From Streptomyces sp. NBC_01351 (GTDB lineage: Bacteria > Actinomycetota > Actinomycetes > Streptomycetales > Streptomycetaceae), in contig NZ_CP108356.1 in the NCBI RefSeq assembly GCF_036237315.1, positions 7,073,501 to 7,137,500 of the forward strand: 64,000 bases of DNA. Direction: 5' to 3'. A program made the position numbers and the translations under genes. The notes beneath the pieces are model-generated. The model was not told the origin of the DNA and searched no databases. It saw only the letters and a list, made by a program, of their open reading frames with translations. This document shows, one piece after another, positions 52,439-60,762 of this stretch. Numbering within the stretch: position 1 is the stretch's first letter; every line of letters starts with the position of its first letter.

Positions 52439-53395
52439 CTACTGGCCACGCGCGCGGAGCGAGGCGAGATACGAGTTGTACGCGGCCAGCTCCTGATCGC
52501 CGTCCCGGTCGGCGGCCCGGTCCGAGCGCTTCGCCGCCCGCTGCTCCGAGTGGTACCACTGGTACATCAGCGCGATCAGCACCAGCACCGAGGGGATCTC
52601 GCTGAAGGCCCAGGCGATGCCGCCGCCCCACTGCTGGTCGAGCAGCGGGTCGATCCCGAGGGAGGCCGGCGGGTTCGCGTACGTCTTGATCATCGGCTCG
52701 CTCGCCATCATCAGGGCGATGCCGAAGAAGGCGTGGAAGGGCATGCCCGCGAACAGCTCCAGCATCCGCATCACATAGCCGGGGCGCTTCGGTCCGGGGT
52801 CGACGCCCATGATCGGCCAGAAGAAGACGATGCCCACCGCGAGGAAGTGGACCATCATCGTGATGTGCCCGGCCCGGCTCCCCATCAGGAAGTCGAAGAG
52901 CGGCGTGAAGTACAGGGCGTAGAGGCTCGCGATGAACATCGGGATCGTGAAGGCCGGGTGCGTGATGATCCGCATGTACCGGCTGTGCAGCAGCATCAGC
53001 AGTAGCTCGCGCGGGCCCTTGTGACCGCGCGCGGCCGGCGGCAGGGCGCGCAGGGCGAGGGTCATCGGAGCGCCCAGCAGCAGCAGGATCGGGGTGATCA
53101 TGCTGATCACCATGTGCTGGACCATGTGCACGCTGAACATGACCATGCCGTAGTCGTTCAGCTTGGTGCACATCACCAGGATCACGGTCAGCACGCCGAT
53201 GGTGAAGGCGATCGTCCGGCCCACCGGCCAGGAGTCCCCGCGCCGGTGCAGCCGCAGCACGCCCCAGCCGTACAGGGCGAGCCCGATCAGCGAGCCGAAC
53301 AGGAAGAAGGAGTCGAAGGAGAACTCCAGCCCACGTCCGAGAGTGAAGGGCGGCAGGTCCATGTTCATGTCCATGCCGTGCCCGCTGTGATCCAT
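52439..53395 (-). CDS. ctaG: CtaG-type cytochrome c oxidase assembly factor
   Basis: 318 residues from ATG at 53395 (GGGAGT upstream). The N-terminus is rich in His and Met (DHSGHGMDMNMD), a copper-binding pattern. Then comes a seven-helix caa3_CtaG domain: FFLFGSLIGLALYGW, MVMFSVHMVQHMVISMITP, FFWPIMGVDPGPKRPG and FHAFFGIALMMASEPM. It delivers copper to or assembles caa3 oxidase. It is followed by the 52-residue membrane protein. Confidence 0.87.
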   Translation of the reverse strand: MDHSGHGMDMNMDLPPFTLGRGLEFSFDSFFLFGSLIGLALYGWGVLRLHRRGDSWPVGRTIAFTIGVLTVILVMCTKLNDYGMVMFSVHMVQHMVISMITPILLLLGAPMTLALRALPPAARGHKGPRELLLMLLHSRYMRIITHPAFTIPMFIASLYALYFTPLFDFLMGSRAGHITMMVHFLAVGIVFFWPIMGVDPGPKRPGYVMRMLELFAGMPFHAFFGIALMMASEPMIKTYANPPASLGIDPLLDQQWGGGIAWAFSEIPSVLVLIALMYQWYHSEQRAAKRSDRAADRDGDQELAAYNSYLASLRARGQ

Positions 53396-53430
53396 TTGTT
53401 CACTCCCTTGACCGTGGTGCCCCACCACAG

Positions 53431-53472
53431 TAGTGCCGCCCCCGGGCGCTGCTGCGCGCGGGGGCGGCACTA
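53431..53472 (-). terminator. pfkA terminator hairpin
   Basis: TAGTGCCGCCCCCG (53431-53444) pairs perfectly with CGGGGGCGGCACTA (53459-53472), 14 bp. An inner GCGC-TGCT-GCGC extends it. It lies 26 bases past the pfkA stop and before ctaG. Confidence 0.85.
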
Positions 53473-53498
53473 GGGCAAAAGGGGCGCCCGAAGGGGTG

Positions 53499-54524
53499 TC
53501 ACAGAACCGTCTGCGCCTCTTCGTAGCGCTGCGCCGGAACCGTCTTGAGGGTCGAGGTCGCCTCCGCGAGCGGCACCATCACGATGTCCGTGCCGCGCAG
53601 CGCGGTCAGCATGCCGAACTCGCCCCGGTGCGCGGCCTCCACGGCGTGCCAGCCGAAGCGGGTGGCCAGCACCCGGTCGTACGCGGTGGGCGTACCGCCG
53701 CGCTGGACGTGGCCCAGGATCACCGGCCGGGCCTCCTTGCCCAGGCGGTTCTCCAGCTCCACGGCGAGCCGGTTGCCGATGCCGGCGAACCGCTCGTGAC
53801 CGTACATGTCGGTGCCGCCCTGCTCGAACTCCATCGAGCCGGGCCGCGGCTTGGCGCCCTCGGCGACCACGACGATCGCGAACCGCTTGCCCGCGGAGAA
53901 GCGCTCGCCGACGATCGCCGTCAGCTCGTCGATGTCGAAGGGACGCTCCGGCACGACGATCGCGTGCGCGCCCGCGGCCACGCCCGAGTGCAGCGCGATC
54001 CAGCCGGTGTGGCGGCCCATGACCTCGACGACCATCACGCGCTGGTGGGACTCGGCGGTGGTCTTCAGCCGGTCCAGCGCCTCGGTGGCGACCCCGACCG
54101 CCGTGTCGAAGCCGAAGGTGACGTCGGTGGACGCGATGTCGTTGTCGATGGTCTTCGGGACGCCCACGATCGGCAGACCGGCCTGGGAAAGGAGGTTCGC
54201 CGCCTTGAGGGTGCCCTCGCCGCCGATCGGGATGATCGCGTCGAGACCCAGGTCCGCGACGTGTCCGCGGGCGCGCTCCACGCCGTCGCGCAGGTGCGCG
54301 GGCTGGACCCGGGAGGAGCCGAGGATGGTGCCGCCGCGGGCCAGGATGCCGGCCACGGCGTCGAGGTCGAGCTTGCGGTAGTCCGCCTCCAGGAGGCCCT
54401 TCCAGCCGTCCAGGAAGCCGATCACCTCGTCGCCGTGGTCCACTACGGCGCGGTGCACGACGGAACGGATGACGGCGTTGAGGCCGGGGCAGTCGCCACC
54501 GGAAGTGAGCACACCTATGCGCAT
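53499..54524 (-). CDS. pfkA: 6-phosphofructokinase
   Basis: 341 residues from ATG at 54524 (RIGVLTSGGDCPGLNAVIR). Motifs: IGGEGTLKAAN (nucleotide site Gly, as in ATP-dependent forms), GVPKTIDNDIAST with the catalytic Asp, EVMGRHTGWIAL and GHVQRGGTPTAYDRVLATR. It phosphorylates fructose-6-phosphate. The GGEG/PKTIDND combination marks actinobacterial group III enzymes, mostly ATP-dependent. Regulation is not visible. Confidence 0.93.
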   Translation of the reverse strand: MRIGVLTSGGDCPGLNAVIRSVVHRAVVDHGDEVIGFLDGWKGLLEADYRKLDLDAVAGILARGGTILGSSRVQPAHLRDGVERARGHVADLGLDAIIPIGGEGTLKAANLLSQAGLPIVGVPKTIDNDIASTDVTFGFDTAVGVATEALDRLKTTAESHQRVMVVEVMGRHTGWIALHSGVAAGAHAIVVPERPFDIDELTAIVGERFSAGKRFAIVVVAEGAKPRPGSMEFEQGGTDMYGHERFAGIGNRLAVELENRLGKEARPVILGHVQRGGTPTAYDRVLATRFGWHAVEAAHRGEFGMLTALRGTDIVMVPLAEATSTLKTVPAQRYEEAQTVL

Positions 54525-54662
54525 GGCAGGAAAGACCTTTGCAACGTGGGCCGGCGACCGGACCACGTCGTCCGGTTGGAACTACCGTCACCCTACAAGC
54601 GGAAGCCGGGTGGACTGAACCATCCTCCACATGCTGGTCCCACAGGTCGTACGAACGCACGT

Positions 54663-54694
54663 CGGCCCGGTTCCCACCAGGGGAAACCGGGCCG
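54663..54694 (-). terminator. gatD terminator hairpin
   Basis: CGGCCCGGTT (54663-54672) pairs with AACCGGGCCG (54685-54694), continuing into CCC/GGG around an ACCA loop. It lies 22 bases past the gatD stop and separates it from pfkA. Confidence 0.75.
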
Positions 54695-54715
54695 AACAGC
54701 TGGTGCGGGGCGGCT

Positions 54716-55444
54716 CTACGCGAGCTGCGTCGCCGCGGCGATGCGCTCCGCGCGCAGCGCCTCGTACCACCGGTCCTCTATGGGCGGCAGCGCGTTCACG
54801 TCGAGCGCCAGCTTGAGCAGCAGGTCCGCGACCTGCGGGTTGCGGGCCATCACGGGGCCGTGCATGTACGTGCCGAACACCGTGTCGTTGTACGCGCCTT
54901 CGGTGCCGTCGCCGGTTCCGTTGCCGCGGCCCATCGTGACCCGGGCGAACGGCTTCGCCGTCGGGCCGAGGTGGGTGACGCCCTGGTGGTTCTCGAAGCC
55001 CGTCAGTTGCGGCAGGCCCAGCCTCGGGTCGATGTCCGCGAGGACGTCGCCGACGCACCGCTCGCCCTCGCCGCGCACGGTGACGACGTCCAGCAGGCCC
55101 AGCCCCTCCTGGCGCTGGCCCATGTCGTTGACGAACTCCTGGCCGAGGATCTGGTAGCCGGCGCAGACGGAGAAGACGATCGCCCCGTTCGAGACGGCCC
55201 GCTCCAGACCGCCGTCGCGCAGCAGGCGCTCCGCGGCCAGGCGCTGCGGCCGGTCCTCGCCGCCGCCGATCAGGTAGATGTCACCCGAGGTGGGGATGGG
55301 CTGGTCGCTGCGCACGTCCACGCGCTGCACGTCCAGGCCGCGCTGACGCGCCCGGCGCTCCACCACCAGGGCGTTGCCCTGGTCTCCGTACGTGCTCAGC
55401 AGGTCGGGGTAGACCCACACCAGACGCAGGCTGTTGTCGCTCAT
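54716..55444 (-). CDS. gatD: Lipid II glutamine amidotransferase subunit GatD
   Basis: 242 residues from ATG at 55444. CobB/CobQ-like class I amidotransferase with the nucleophile Cys in IVFSVCAGYQILG (about 94) and catalytic His in YMHGPVMARNP. YPDLLSTYGDQGN starts the domain. With MurT it amidates D-Glu of lipid II to D-isoGln using Gln. Twenty bases after murT. Confidence 0.92.
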   Translation of the reverse strand: MSDNSLRLVWVYPDLLSTYGDQGNALVVERRARQRGLDVQRVDVRSDQPIPTSGDIYLIGGGEDRPQRLAAERLLRDGGLERAVSNGAIVFSVCAGYQILGQEFVNDMGQRQEGLGLLDVVTVRGEGERCVGDVLADIDPRLGLPQLTGFENHQGVTHLGPTAKPFARVTMGRGNGTGDGTEGAYNDTVFGTYMHGPVMARNPQVADLLLKLALDVNALPPIEDRWYEALRAERIAAATQLA

Positions 55445-55464
55445 GCTCTCTGTCCTTGAGGGTG

Positions 55465-56703
55465 CTAGTTGCCGACGCGGCGGCGGACGTCCTGGAAGGC
55501 GGTGTAGTTCGCGATCAGCTCGATCTGTCCGGGCGGCGCGAGCTGCACGGCCTCGTCGAGGGTCTCGCACACCCGGAAGTCCAGACCCGCGACCTCCAGG
55601 CGGACCGCCAGGTCCAGCTTGCGGTCGCCGATCACGAAGATCGGGTGGCCGGCGAGGCGCGGGTAGTCCACGTCCCACAGCCAGGAGGTGTCCGTGCCGT
55701 CGGCGCCGCGAGCGTTCACCGAGAGGATCACCGGCGTGGGCGGGGGATCGATCAGGGAAAACGTTTCGAGCCAGCCCGCCGGGTTCTTCGCGAGCAGCAG
55801 TCGCAGCTCACGGCCCTGGAAGTTCACCACGTCGTAGCGGCCGGCGACGGCCTGCACCTGGTACATCCGCTCCAGCGCGACCTGCGGCGGGACGCCGAAG
55901 ACGGCGGCGACGGCGGCCGAGGTGGCGGCGTTCGCCTTGTTGGCGCGGCCGGGCAGCTGGAGGTGGATCGGCCAGGCCGAGCCGTGCGGGTCCAGCACGT
56001 GGTCGCCCGAGAGCACCCAACTGGGGGTGGGGCGCCGGAAACCGCACTCGCCGCAGAACCAGTCGTCGCCGGGGCGCTGCATGACGCCACCGCAGGAGGG
56101 GCACGACCAGGCGTCGTCCTTCCACTCCTGGCCGGCCGCGACCCACACCACGTTCTGCGAGGAGGAGGCGGACCACACGATCAGCGGATCGTCGCAGTTC
56201 GCGACGATGGCCGCCTTGGAACCCGAGAGGCCCTCGCGCCACTTCTCCGCGAGCATGCGGGTCTCGGCGGCGCGGTCCAGCTGGTCGCGGGAGAGGTTCA
56301 GCAGGGCGATCACCTTGGGGGTGACGTCCCGGGCCACGCCCGCCAGGTACTTCTCGTCGACCTCGATGACGCCGTACTTGGCGTCCGAGCCGCCGGCGAG
56401 GGCCGAGGTGATGCCGGCCGGCATGTTCGCGCCGAGCGCGTTGGAGACGACCGGACCGCTGGCCCGCAGGGCCTCCGCGATCAGTCGGGTCGTCGTGGTC
56501 TTGCCGTTCGTCGCGGAGACGAGGACGACATCGAGATGCTGCGCGAGCGCTCCGAGGAGATCGGGGTCGAGTTTGAGCGCGACCTTGCCCCCGATCACCG
56601 ATCCGCTTCCGCGTCCCGCGGCCCGCGACACCGCCGCCGCGGCCTTGCCCGCCGTCACGGCCAGCTTGGCCCGCGGCGAAAGCGGCTCTGTGTTGCCTGC
56701 CAT
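55465..56703 (-). CDS. murT: Lipid II isoglutaminyl synthase subunit MurT
   Basis: 412 residues from ATG at 56703 with AAGGAGG upstream. Mur ligase ATP site VLVSATNGKTTTTRLI, IEVDEKYLAGV and a four-Cys zinc ribbon (CPSCGGV, FCGECGF, about 200-225). The C-terminal DUF1727 domain ends near residue 405. It activates the lipid II glutamate with ATP; GatD supplies ammonia. It is divergent from def. Confidence 0.93.
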   Translation of the reverse strand: MAGNTEPLSPRAKLAVTAGKAAAAVSRAAGRGSGSVIGGKVALKLDPDLLGALAQHLDVVLVSATNGKTTTTRLIAEALRASGPVVSNALGANMPAGITSALAGGSDAKYGVIEVDEKYLAGVARDVTPKVIALLNLSRDQLDRAAETRMLAEKWREGLSGSKAAIVANCDDPLIVWSASSSQNVVWVAAGQEWKDDAWSCPSCGGVMQRPGDDWFCGECGFRRPTPSWVLSGDHVLDPHGSAWPIHLQLPGRANKANAATSAAVAAVFGVPPQVALERMYQVQAVAGRYDVVNFQGRELRLLLAKNPAGWLETFSLIDPPPTPVILSVNARGADGTDTSWLWDVDYPRLAGHPIFVIGDRKLDLAVRLEVAGLDFRVCETLDEAVQLAPPGQIELIANYTAFQDVRRRVGN

Positions 56704-56836
56704 CGTCCCTTGTCCTCCTTGCGTCGACCGGCCCCAGCCTATCCAGTACCTGCCGGGGCCTTGACCGCGGCGCCCCCGCGGCACGGTAGATCTCCTCATA
56801 TATTCGCCCGTCACGCCCCGTCGTACCCTTACGGCC

Positions 56837-57397
56837 ATGCGACAGCGCCCCATCCCCGGTACCACCGGCCACGTCCGCCCCATGAGCCTCCTGGGCGACC
56901 CGGTGCTCCATTCCGTTTGTGCGGAGGTCACCGAATTCGGCCCGGAACTCGGGCGGCTCATCGAGGACATGTTCGCGACGATGTACGCCGCCGAGGGCGT
57001 CGGCCTCGCCGCGAACCAGATCGGCGTGGGGCAGCGGGTGTTCGTGTACGACTGCCCGGACGACGAGGACGTCCGGCACGTCGGGCACATCGTGAACCCG
57101 AGGCTGGTCTCCGTGGACGGGGACGAGTTCCTCGGGCCGGAGGGGTGTCTGTCCCTGCCGGGGCTGGAGGCGGGCACGCCGCGGTTCGACCGGGCGGTCG
57201 TGGAGGGGGTCACCTCGGACGGCGCGGCCGTGCGGATCGAGGGGACGGGGTTCTTCGCGCGGTGCCTGCAGCACGAGTGCGATCACCTGGCCGGTGCGGT
57301 GTACGCGGACCGCGTGACGGGACTCCGGGCCCGCCGCCTGCGGCGGGCCATCCGCAAGACCCCATGGGGCGCGGCGGCCGCCTGGCCCCAGGGCTGA
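56837..57397 (+). CDS. def: Peptide deformylase
   Basis: 186 residues. The three motifs are GVGLAANQIG, EGCLSLPG and QHECDHLAG, with Cys and two His binding Fe and the catalytic Glu. It removes the N-formyl group from new proteins. The start is ATG (RQRPIPG). Streptomyces usually have several def genes. TTGACC at 56759-56764 is a possible -35. Confidence 0.93.
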   Translation: MRQRPIPGTTGHVRPMSLLGDPVLHSVCAEVTEFGPELGRLIEDMFATMYAAEGVGLAANQIGVGQRVFVYDCPDDEDVRHVGHIVNPRLVSVDGDEFLGPEGCLSLPGLEAGTPRFDRAVVEGVTSDGAAVRIEGTGFFARCLQHECDHLAGAVYADRVTGLRARRLRRAIRKTPWGAAAAWPQG

Positions 57398-57546
57398 CCC
57401 CTTCCGCTGCGCGGCTGCCTCCCGCTGTGCGAGGCCTCCGCCGAGGCGCGGCCTGCGCTGCGGGCCTGCTTCCGCTGCGCGACGCTTCCGCTGTGCGGCT
57501 GCCGGCTTGGCGCCGCCCCGACCTTTCGGCTTCGCCGGGCGACATT
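57398..57546. repeat. Imperfect TTCCGCTGCGCGG repeats after def
   Basis: Between def and the large inverted repeat, variants of CTTCCGCTG(C/T)GCG occur four times (about 57410, 57429, 57468 and 57488). No coding potential was evident. With 57547-57684 this fills most of a 375-base gap without a gene. Confidence 0.45.
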
Positions 57547-57684
57547 CAGCCCCTCCGGCGTTTGAGGAGCGGGGTCTGGGGCGGAGCCCCGGGGGGCACC
57601 TCCCAGCGGTAGCTGGGGGAGAAACCCGGCTCCGCCGGGCACCGGGCTCCGCCCGGACCCGCTCCTCAAACGCCGGAGGGGCTG
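57547..57684. terminator. Large GC-rich inverted repeat, bidirectional terminator
   Basis: A perfect 27-bp inverted repeat (57547-57573 and 57658-57684, core CCTCCGGCGTTTGAGGAG) encloses smaller hairpins: GGGGC-GGA-GCCCC, CTCCCAGC-GGT-AGCTGGGGGAG and CGGCTCCGCCG. I recognise the CTCCGGCGTTTGAGGAGCG element as a frequent intergenic repeat of Streptomyces. It lies between the convergent def and TetR genes and probably ends both transcripts. Confidence 0.8.
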
Positions 57685-57772
57685 GAAATGCCCCGGCGGA
57701 GCCGACCAGGTGCGGGCGGACTTGCCCGGCGGAGCCGGAGGGGCCCGGCGGGGCCGGGGGAAGGGGGCCGGG

Positions 57773-58417
57773 TTAGAAGCCCGGGCCGTCTTCGCGGTTG
57801 CCGGCGGTGGCGAGGCGGCCCCAGAGGAGGTCCGTGAGGGCGGCGACCAGTTCCGCGCGCTCGCAGGGGCGTTCGCCCAGCCACCAGTCGCCCGCCGCGT
57901 GCATCATGCCGACGATGCCGTGGCCCCAGACCCGGGCCAGGCGGTCGCCGCCGGGGCCGAGGTCGACCCGTTCGGCGATCACCTGCGCCAGCTCCTCGCC
58001 GAGCCGACGCAGCAGCGGCGCCGAGTGCAGGCCGACGTCGAAGCCGCGCTCCGTGGTCTGGGAGTCCTCGGCGGGGTGCATCAGGAAGCGGTAGACCTGC
58101 GGGCGGGCCTCGATGGCGGCCAGGTAGGTCTCCAGGGTGGACTCCACCCGGCGGCGCCGCTCGGCCGGGGCGTCGAGCGCGGCCCGCAGCGAGTCGAGCA
58201 GGGCGTCCGTGTGCCGGACGGCGAGGGCCTGGTAGAGGCCCGCCTTGTCGCCGAAGTGGCGGTAGAGGATCGGCTTCGTGATGCCGGCCTCGGCCGCGAT
58301 GGCGTTCATGGAGGCCTTGGGGCCGTCCCTGAGTACGACCCGGTCGGCCGCTTCGAGCAGCTCCCGCCGCCGGCGATCGGCCGCTCCGGGCTCGCCGGCC
58401 TGCTGAGTGGTCTCCAT
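57773..58417 (-). CDS. TetR family transcriptional regulator
   Basis: 214 residues from ATG at 58417. N-terminal HTH (about 22-65, RRRELLEAADRVVLRDGPKASM, AGITKPILYRHFGDKAGLY), then an all-helical ligand domain. It is divergent from the acyl-CoA dehydrogenase gene, whose promoter carries two GTTAC-type operators. An acyl-CoA ligand is the simplest expectation. Confidence 0.9.
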   Translation of the reverse strand: METTQQAGEPGAADRRRRELLEAADRVVLRDGPKASMNAIAAEAGITKPILYRHFGDKAGLYQALAVRHTDALLDSLRAALDAPAERRRRVESTLETYLAAIEARPQVYRFLMHPAEDSQTTERGFDVGLHSAPLLRRLGEELAQVIAERVDLGPGGDRLARVWGHGIVGMMHAAGDWWLGERPCERAELVAALTDLLWGRLATAGNREDGPGF

Positions 58418-58519
58418 GACGTGTTTCTCTCCCCGCCCTTGCGATGTGCGTGACGCCCACGCAACGTAACACCCCGCACACCCTGCCGATCCCATCGGCC
58501 GTACCCCCTTCGGCCGCGC

Positions 58520-58549
58520 TTGACAGTGCTTACTCGCCGGTAACAGACT
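58520..58549 (+). promoter_or_regulatory. Promoter of the acyl-CoA dehydrogenase gene
   Basis: TTGACA (58520-58525), a perfect -35, an 18-base spacer and CAGACT (58544-58549). Transcription would start near 58556, a 59-base leader. The operator-like repeats at 58530-58544 and 58564-58580 overlap and follow it. Confidence 0.6.
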
Positions 58550-58580
58550 GTGGCGATCGTGCCGGTTACCGCTAGTAACC
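58530..58580. promoter_or_regulatory. Two TetR operator-like repeats
   Basis: TTACTCGCCGGTAAC (58530-58544) and GGTTAC-CGCTA-GTAACC (58564-58580) share the pattern TTAC-N5/6-GTAAC. The first covers the spacer of the dehydrogenase promoter, the second the start of its transcript. They probably bind the divergent TetR protein. Confidence 0.6.
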
Positions 58581-58614
58581 CGCGCTAGGACGAGTACGGA
58601 CAGGTGGAGGGGAC

Positions 58615-59844
58615 ATGGCGGAGTTCACCATGGAGCTCAACGACGACCAGAAGCAGGTGCAGGAATGGATCCACGGCTTCGCCGCCGACGTGATCCGGCC
58701 CGCCGCCGCTGAATGGGACGAGCGCGAGGAGACTCCCTGGCCCGTCATCCAGGAGGCCGCCAAGGTCGGCATCTACTCCCTGGACTTCTACGCCCAGCAG
58801 TTCTTCGACCCGACGGGCCTCGGCATCCCGATGGCCATGGAGGAGCTCTTCTGGGGCGACGCGGGCATCGCCCTGTCCATCGTCGGCACCGGACTCGCGG
58901 CCATCGGCGTCGTCGCCAACGGCACCGAGGAGCAGATCGGCACCTGGATCCCGCAGATGTACGGCACCCCGGACGACGTGAAGGTCGCCGCCTTCTGCTC
59001 CTCCGAGCCGGACGCCGGGTCGGACGTCGGGGCCATGCGGACCCGGGCGGTGTACGACCAGGCCAAGGACGAGTGGGTGCTGAACGGCACCAAGACCTGG
59101 GCGACCAACGGCGGCATCGCCAACGTGCACATCGTGGTGGCCGTCGTCGACGCGGAGCTCGGGACCAAGGGCCACGCCTCCTTCATCGTGCCGCCGAACA
59201 CCCCGGGGCTGTCGCAGGGGCAGAAGTTCAAGAAGCACGGGATCCGGGCCTCGCACACCGCCGAGGTGGTGCTGGAGGACGTACGGATCCCCGGGTCCTG
59301 CCTGCTCGGCGGCAAGGAGAAGCTGGACGAGCGCCTCGCCCGAGCCCGCGAGCGGGCCCGCAGCGGCGGGGGCGAGCGAGTGAAGAACGCGGCGATGGCC
59401 ACCTTCGAGGCCTCCCGGCCGGCGGTCGGCGCGATGGCGGTGGGTACGGCGCGGGCGGCGTACGAGGTGGCCCTGGACTACGCGAAGACGCGGACGCAGT
59501 TCGGGCGCCCGATCATCGACAACCAGGGCGTGGCCTTCCAGCTCGCCGACATGCGGACCCAGATCGATGCGGCCCGGCTGCTGGTGTGGCGGGCCTCGTG
59601 GATGGCGGTCGCGGGTCGGCCGTTCACCTCGGCGGAGGGCTCGATGTCGAAGCTCTTCGCGAGCGAGGTGGCCAAGAAGGTCACCGCGCAGGCGGTGCAG
59701 ATCCTGGGCGGCAACGGGTTCACCCGTGAGTACCCGGTGGAGCGGATGCACCGGGACAGTGCGATCTACACGATCTTCGAGGGGACGAGCGAGATCCAGC
59801 GCCTCGTCATCGCCCGCACCATCTCCGGCGTCCCCATTCGCTAG
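58615..59844 (+). CDS. Acyl-CoA dehydrogenase
   Basis: 409 residues with GGAGG upstream. N-terminal helical, middle beta and C-terminal helical ACAD domains: AAFCSSEPDAGSDVGAMRT, WVLNGTKTWATNGG, and catalytic base in TIFEGTSEIQRLVIAR (about 390). FAD-dependent oxidation of an acyl-CoA, feeding beta-oxidation or branched-chain catabolism. A loop LDERLARARERARSGGGE (about 240) is inserted before the C-domain. The stop shares CTAG with the convergent SRPBCC gene. Confidence 0.92.
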   Translation: MAEFTMELNDDQKQVQEWIHGFAADVIRPAAAEWDEREETPWPVIQEAAKVGIYSLDFYAQQFFDPTGLGIPMAMEELFWGDAGIALSIVGTGLAAIGVVANGTEEQIGTWIPQMYGTPDDVKVAAFCSSEPDAGSDVGAMRTRAVYDQAKDEWVLNGTKTWATNGGIANVHIVVAVVDAELGTKGHASFIVPPNTPGLSQGQKFKKHGIRASHTAEVVLEDVRIPGSCLLGGKEKLDERLARARERARSGGGERVKNAAMATFEASRPAVGAMAVGTARAAYEVALDYAKTRTQFGRPIIDNQGVAFQLADMRTQIDAARLLVWRASWMAVAGRPFTSAEGSMSKLFASEVAKKVTAQAVQILGGNGFTREYPVERMHRDSAIYTIFEGTSEIQRLVIARTISGVPIR

Positions 59845-60278
59845 GGCGCCAACAGGCGGGTCATCGCCCGGGCGAAGAGGTGATGGCCCGCTTTCCCGAC
59901 CAGGGGATCGAGGACGCGGGGGAGGGGGCGCAGGCGGAGGGATTCGGTCCAGTGGATCTCGGTGCCGCCGCCGGGGGAGGGGCGGAAGGCGATCTCCGCC
60001 CAGCCCGTCACCACGCGGCCGCGCTTTTCCAGGCGGACGAGGCCCGGCGCGGTGCCCGCCGGGGGCTGCCAGACGGTGACTTCCATCCGGTCGTCGAATG
60101 TGATCCTGCCCACGCCCGTTCGTGCCGTGAAGATCGTTCCTGCCCGGGTTTGTCCGGCCGTCTCGATGATCATCCGGGTGAGGGGGACGTGGGTGCCGTG
60201 TCCCGCCCAGTCCGTCAGTCGCTCCCATGCCTCGGAGGCCGGCAGAGGGGTTTGGTGAACGATCCGGATAACGGGCAT
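59841..60278 (-). CDS. SRPBCC-superfamily protein
   Basis: 145 residues from ATG at 60278 (PVIRIVHQTPLPASEAWERLTDW). The polyketide-cyclase/START-like fold is visible as alternating strands: FTARTGVGRITFDDRMEVTVW, GRVVTGWAEIAFRPSPGGGTEIHW, then a long C-terminal helix (LVGKAGHHLFARAMTRLL). It binds a hydrophobic ligand; function unknown. ATG 60299 would add seven residues. Confidence 0.75.
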   Translation of the reverse strand: MPVIRIVHQTPLPASEAWERLTDWAGHGTHVPLTRMIIETAGQTRAGTIFTARTGVGRITFDDRMEVTVWQPPAGTAPGLVRLEKRGRVVTGWAEIAFRPSPGGGTEIHWTESLRLRPLPRVLDPLVGKAGHHLFARAMTRLLAP

Positions 60279-60433
60279 GAGCGCATGGTAATCGGGCATA
60301 CACAGCTTGAACTGGACCGCGAATATGGGTTCCGTCGGGGGGTGGCGATCAGCAATACTCACCGCCACCGTGGATCGCGGATTCGACCGGGTGACCACCG
60401 GCCTTCCCGCCCCACACTGCGAGGAGGTGCGCC

Positions 60434-60619
60434 ATGTGCTCCCACCAGCCCCCCTGCCCGTCCGCCGACAGCGCCGATCACGACGCCGCCCACACCGTGG
60501 CCTCCCACCCCGAACAGGGATGGAGCCTGCTCTGCAACGGCGTGGTCGTCTTCGACGACACCGGTGAACTGCTCCCCGAAGGCCAGACGGTGGAACCCCG
60601 CCGCCCGGCCCTGGTCTGA
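60434..60619 (+). CDS. DUF5999 family small protein
   Basis: 61 residues; GAGGAGG is the ribosome site. CSHQPPCPSADSADHDAAHT and HPEQGWSLLCNGVVVFDDTG match the Streptomyces DUF5999 family by memory. Three Cys and four His could bind metal. Function unknown. A 30-residue ORF follows 13 bases later with its own ribosome site. Upstream (60330-60390) GGTGGCG/CGCCACC form a hairpin. Confidence 0.8.
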   Translation: MCSHQPPCPSADSADHDAAHTVASHPEQGWSLLCNGVVVFDDTGELLPEGQTVEPRRPALV

Positions 60620-60632
60620 GCCAGGAGGCAGC

Positions 60633-60725
60633 ATGCGTCAGCAGCTGATCCGCAAGCCCGTCCCCAAGCCCGCTCCCCGAGACCTGGACCTGCGCACACC
60701 GTCGGGCAGACCCCTCCCGTACTGA
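60633..60725 (+). CDS. Tiny basic ORF (30 aa) after DUF5999
   Basis: ATG at 60633 is preceded by CAGGAGG at ideal spacing and opens a 30-residue frame rich in Arg, Lys and Pro (RKPVPKPAPRDLDLRTPSGR). It ends at TGA 60723-60725 just before the STAND gene's stop. Its good ribosome site and place after DUF5999 suggest a real small protein, but I know no family. Confidence 0.5.
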   Translation: MRQQLIRKPVPKPAPRDLDLRTPSGRPLPY

Positions 60726-60762
60726 CGGGAGCCGATGAGTTACCCCGCCCACCGGCCGACAG

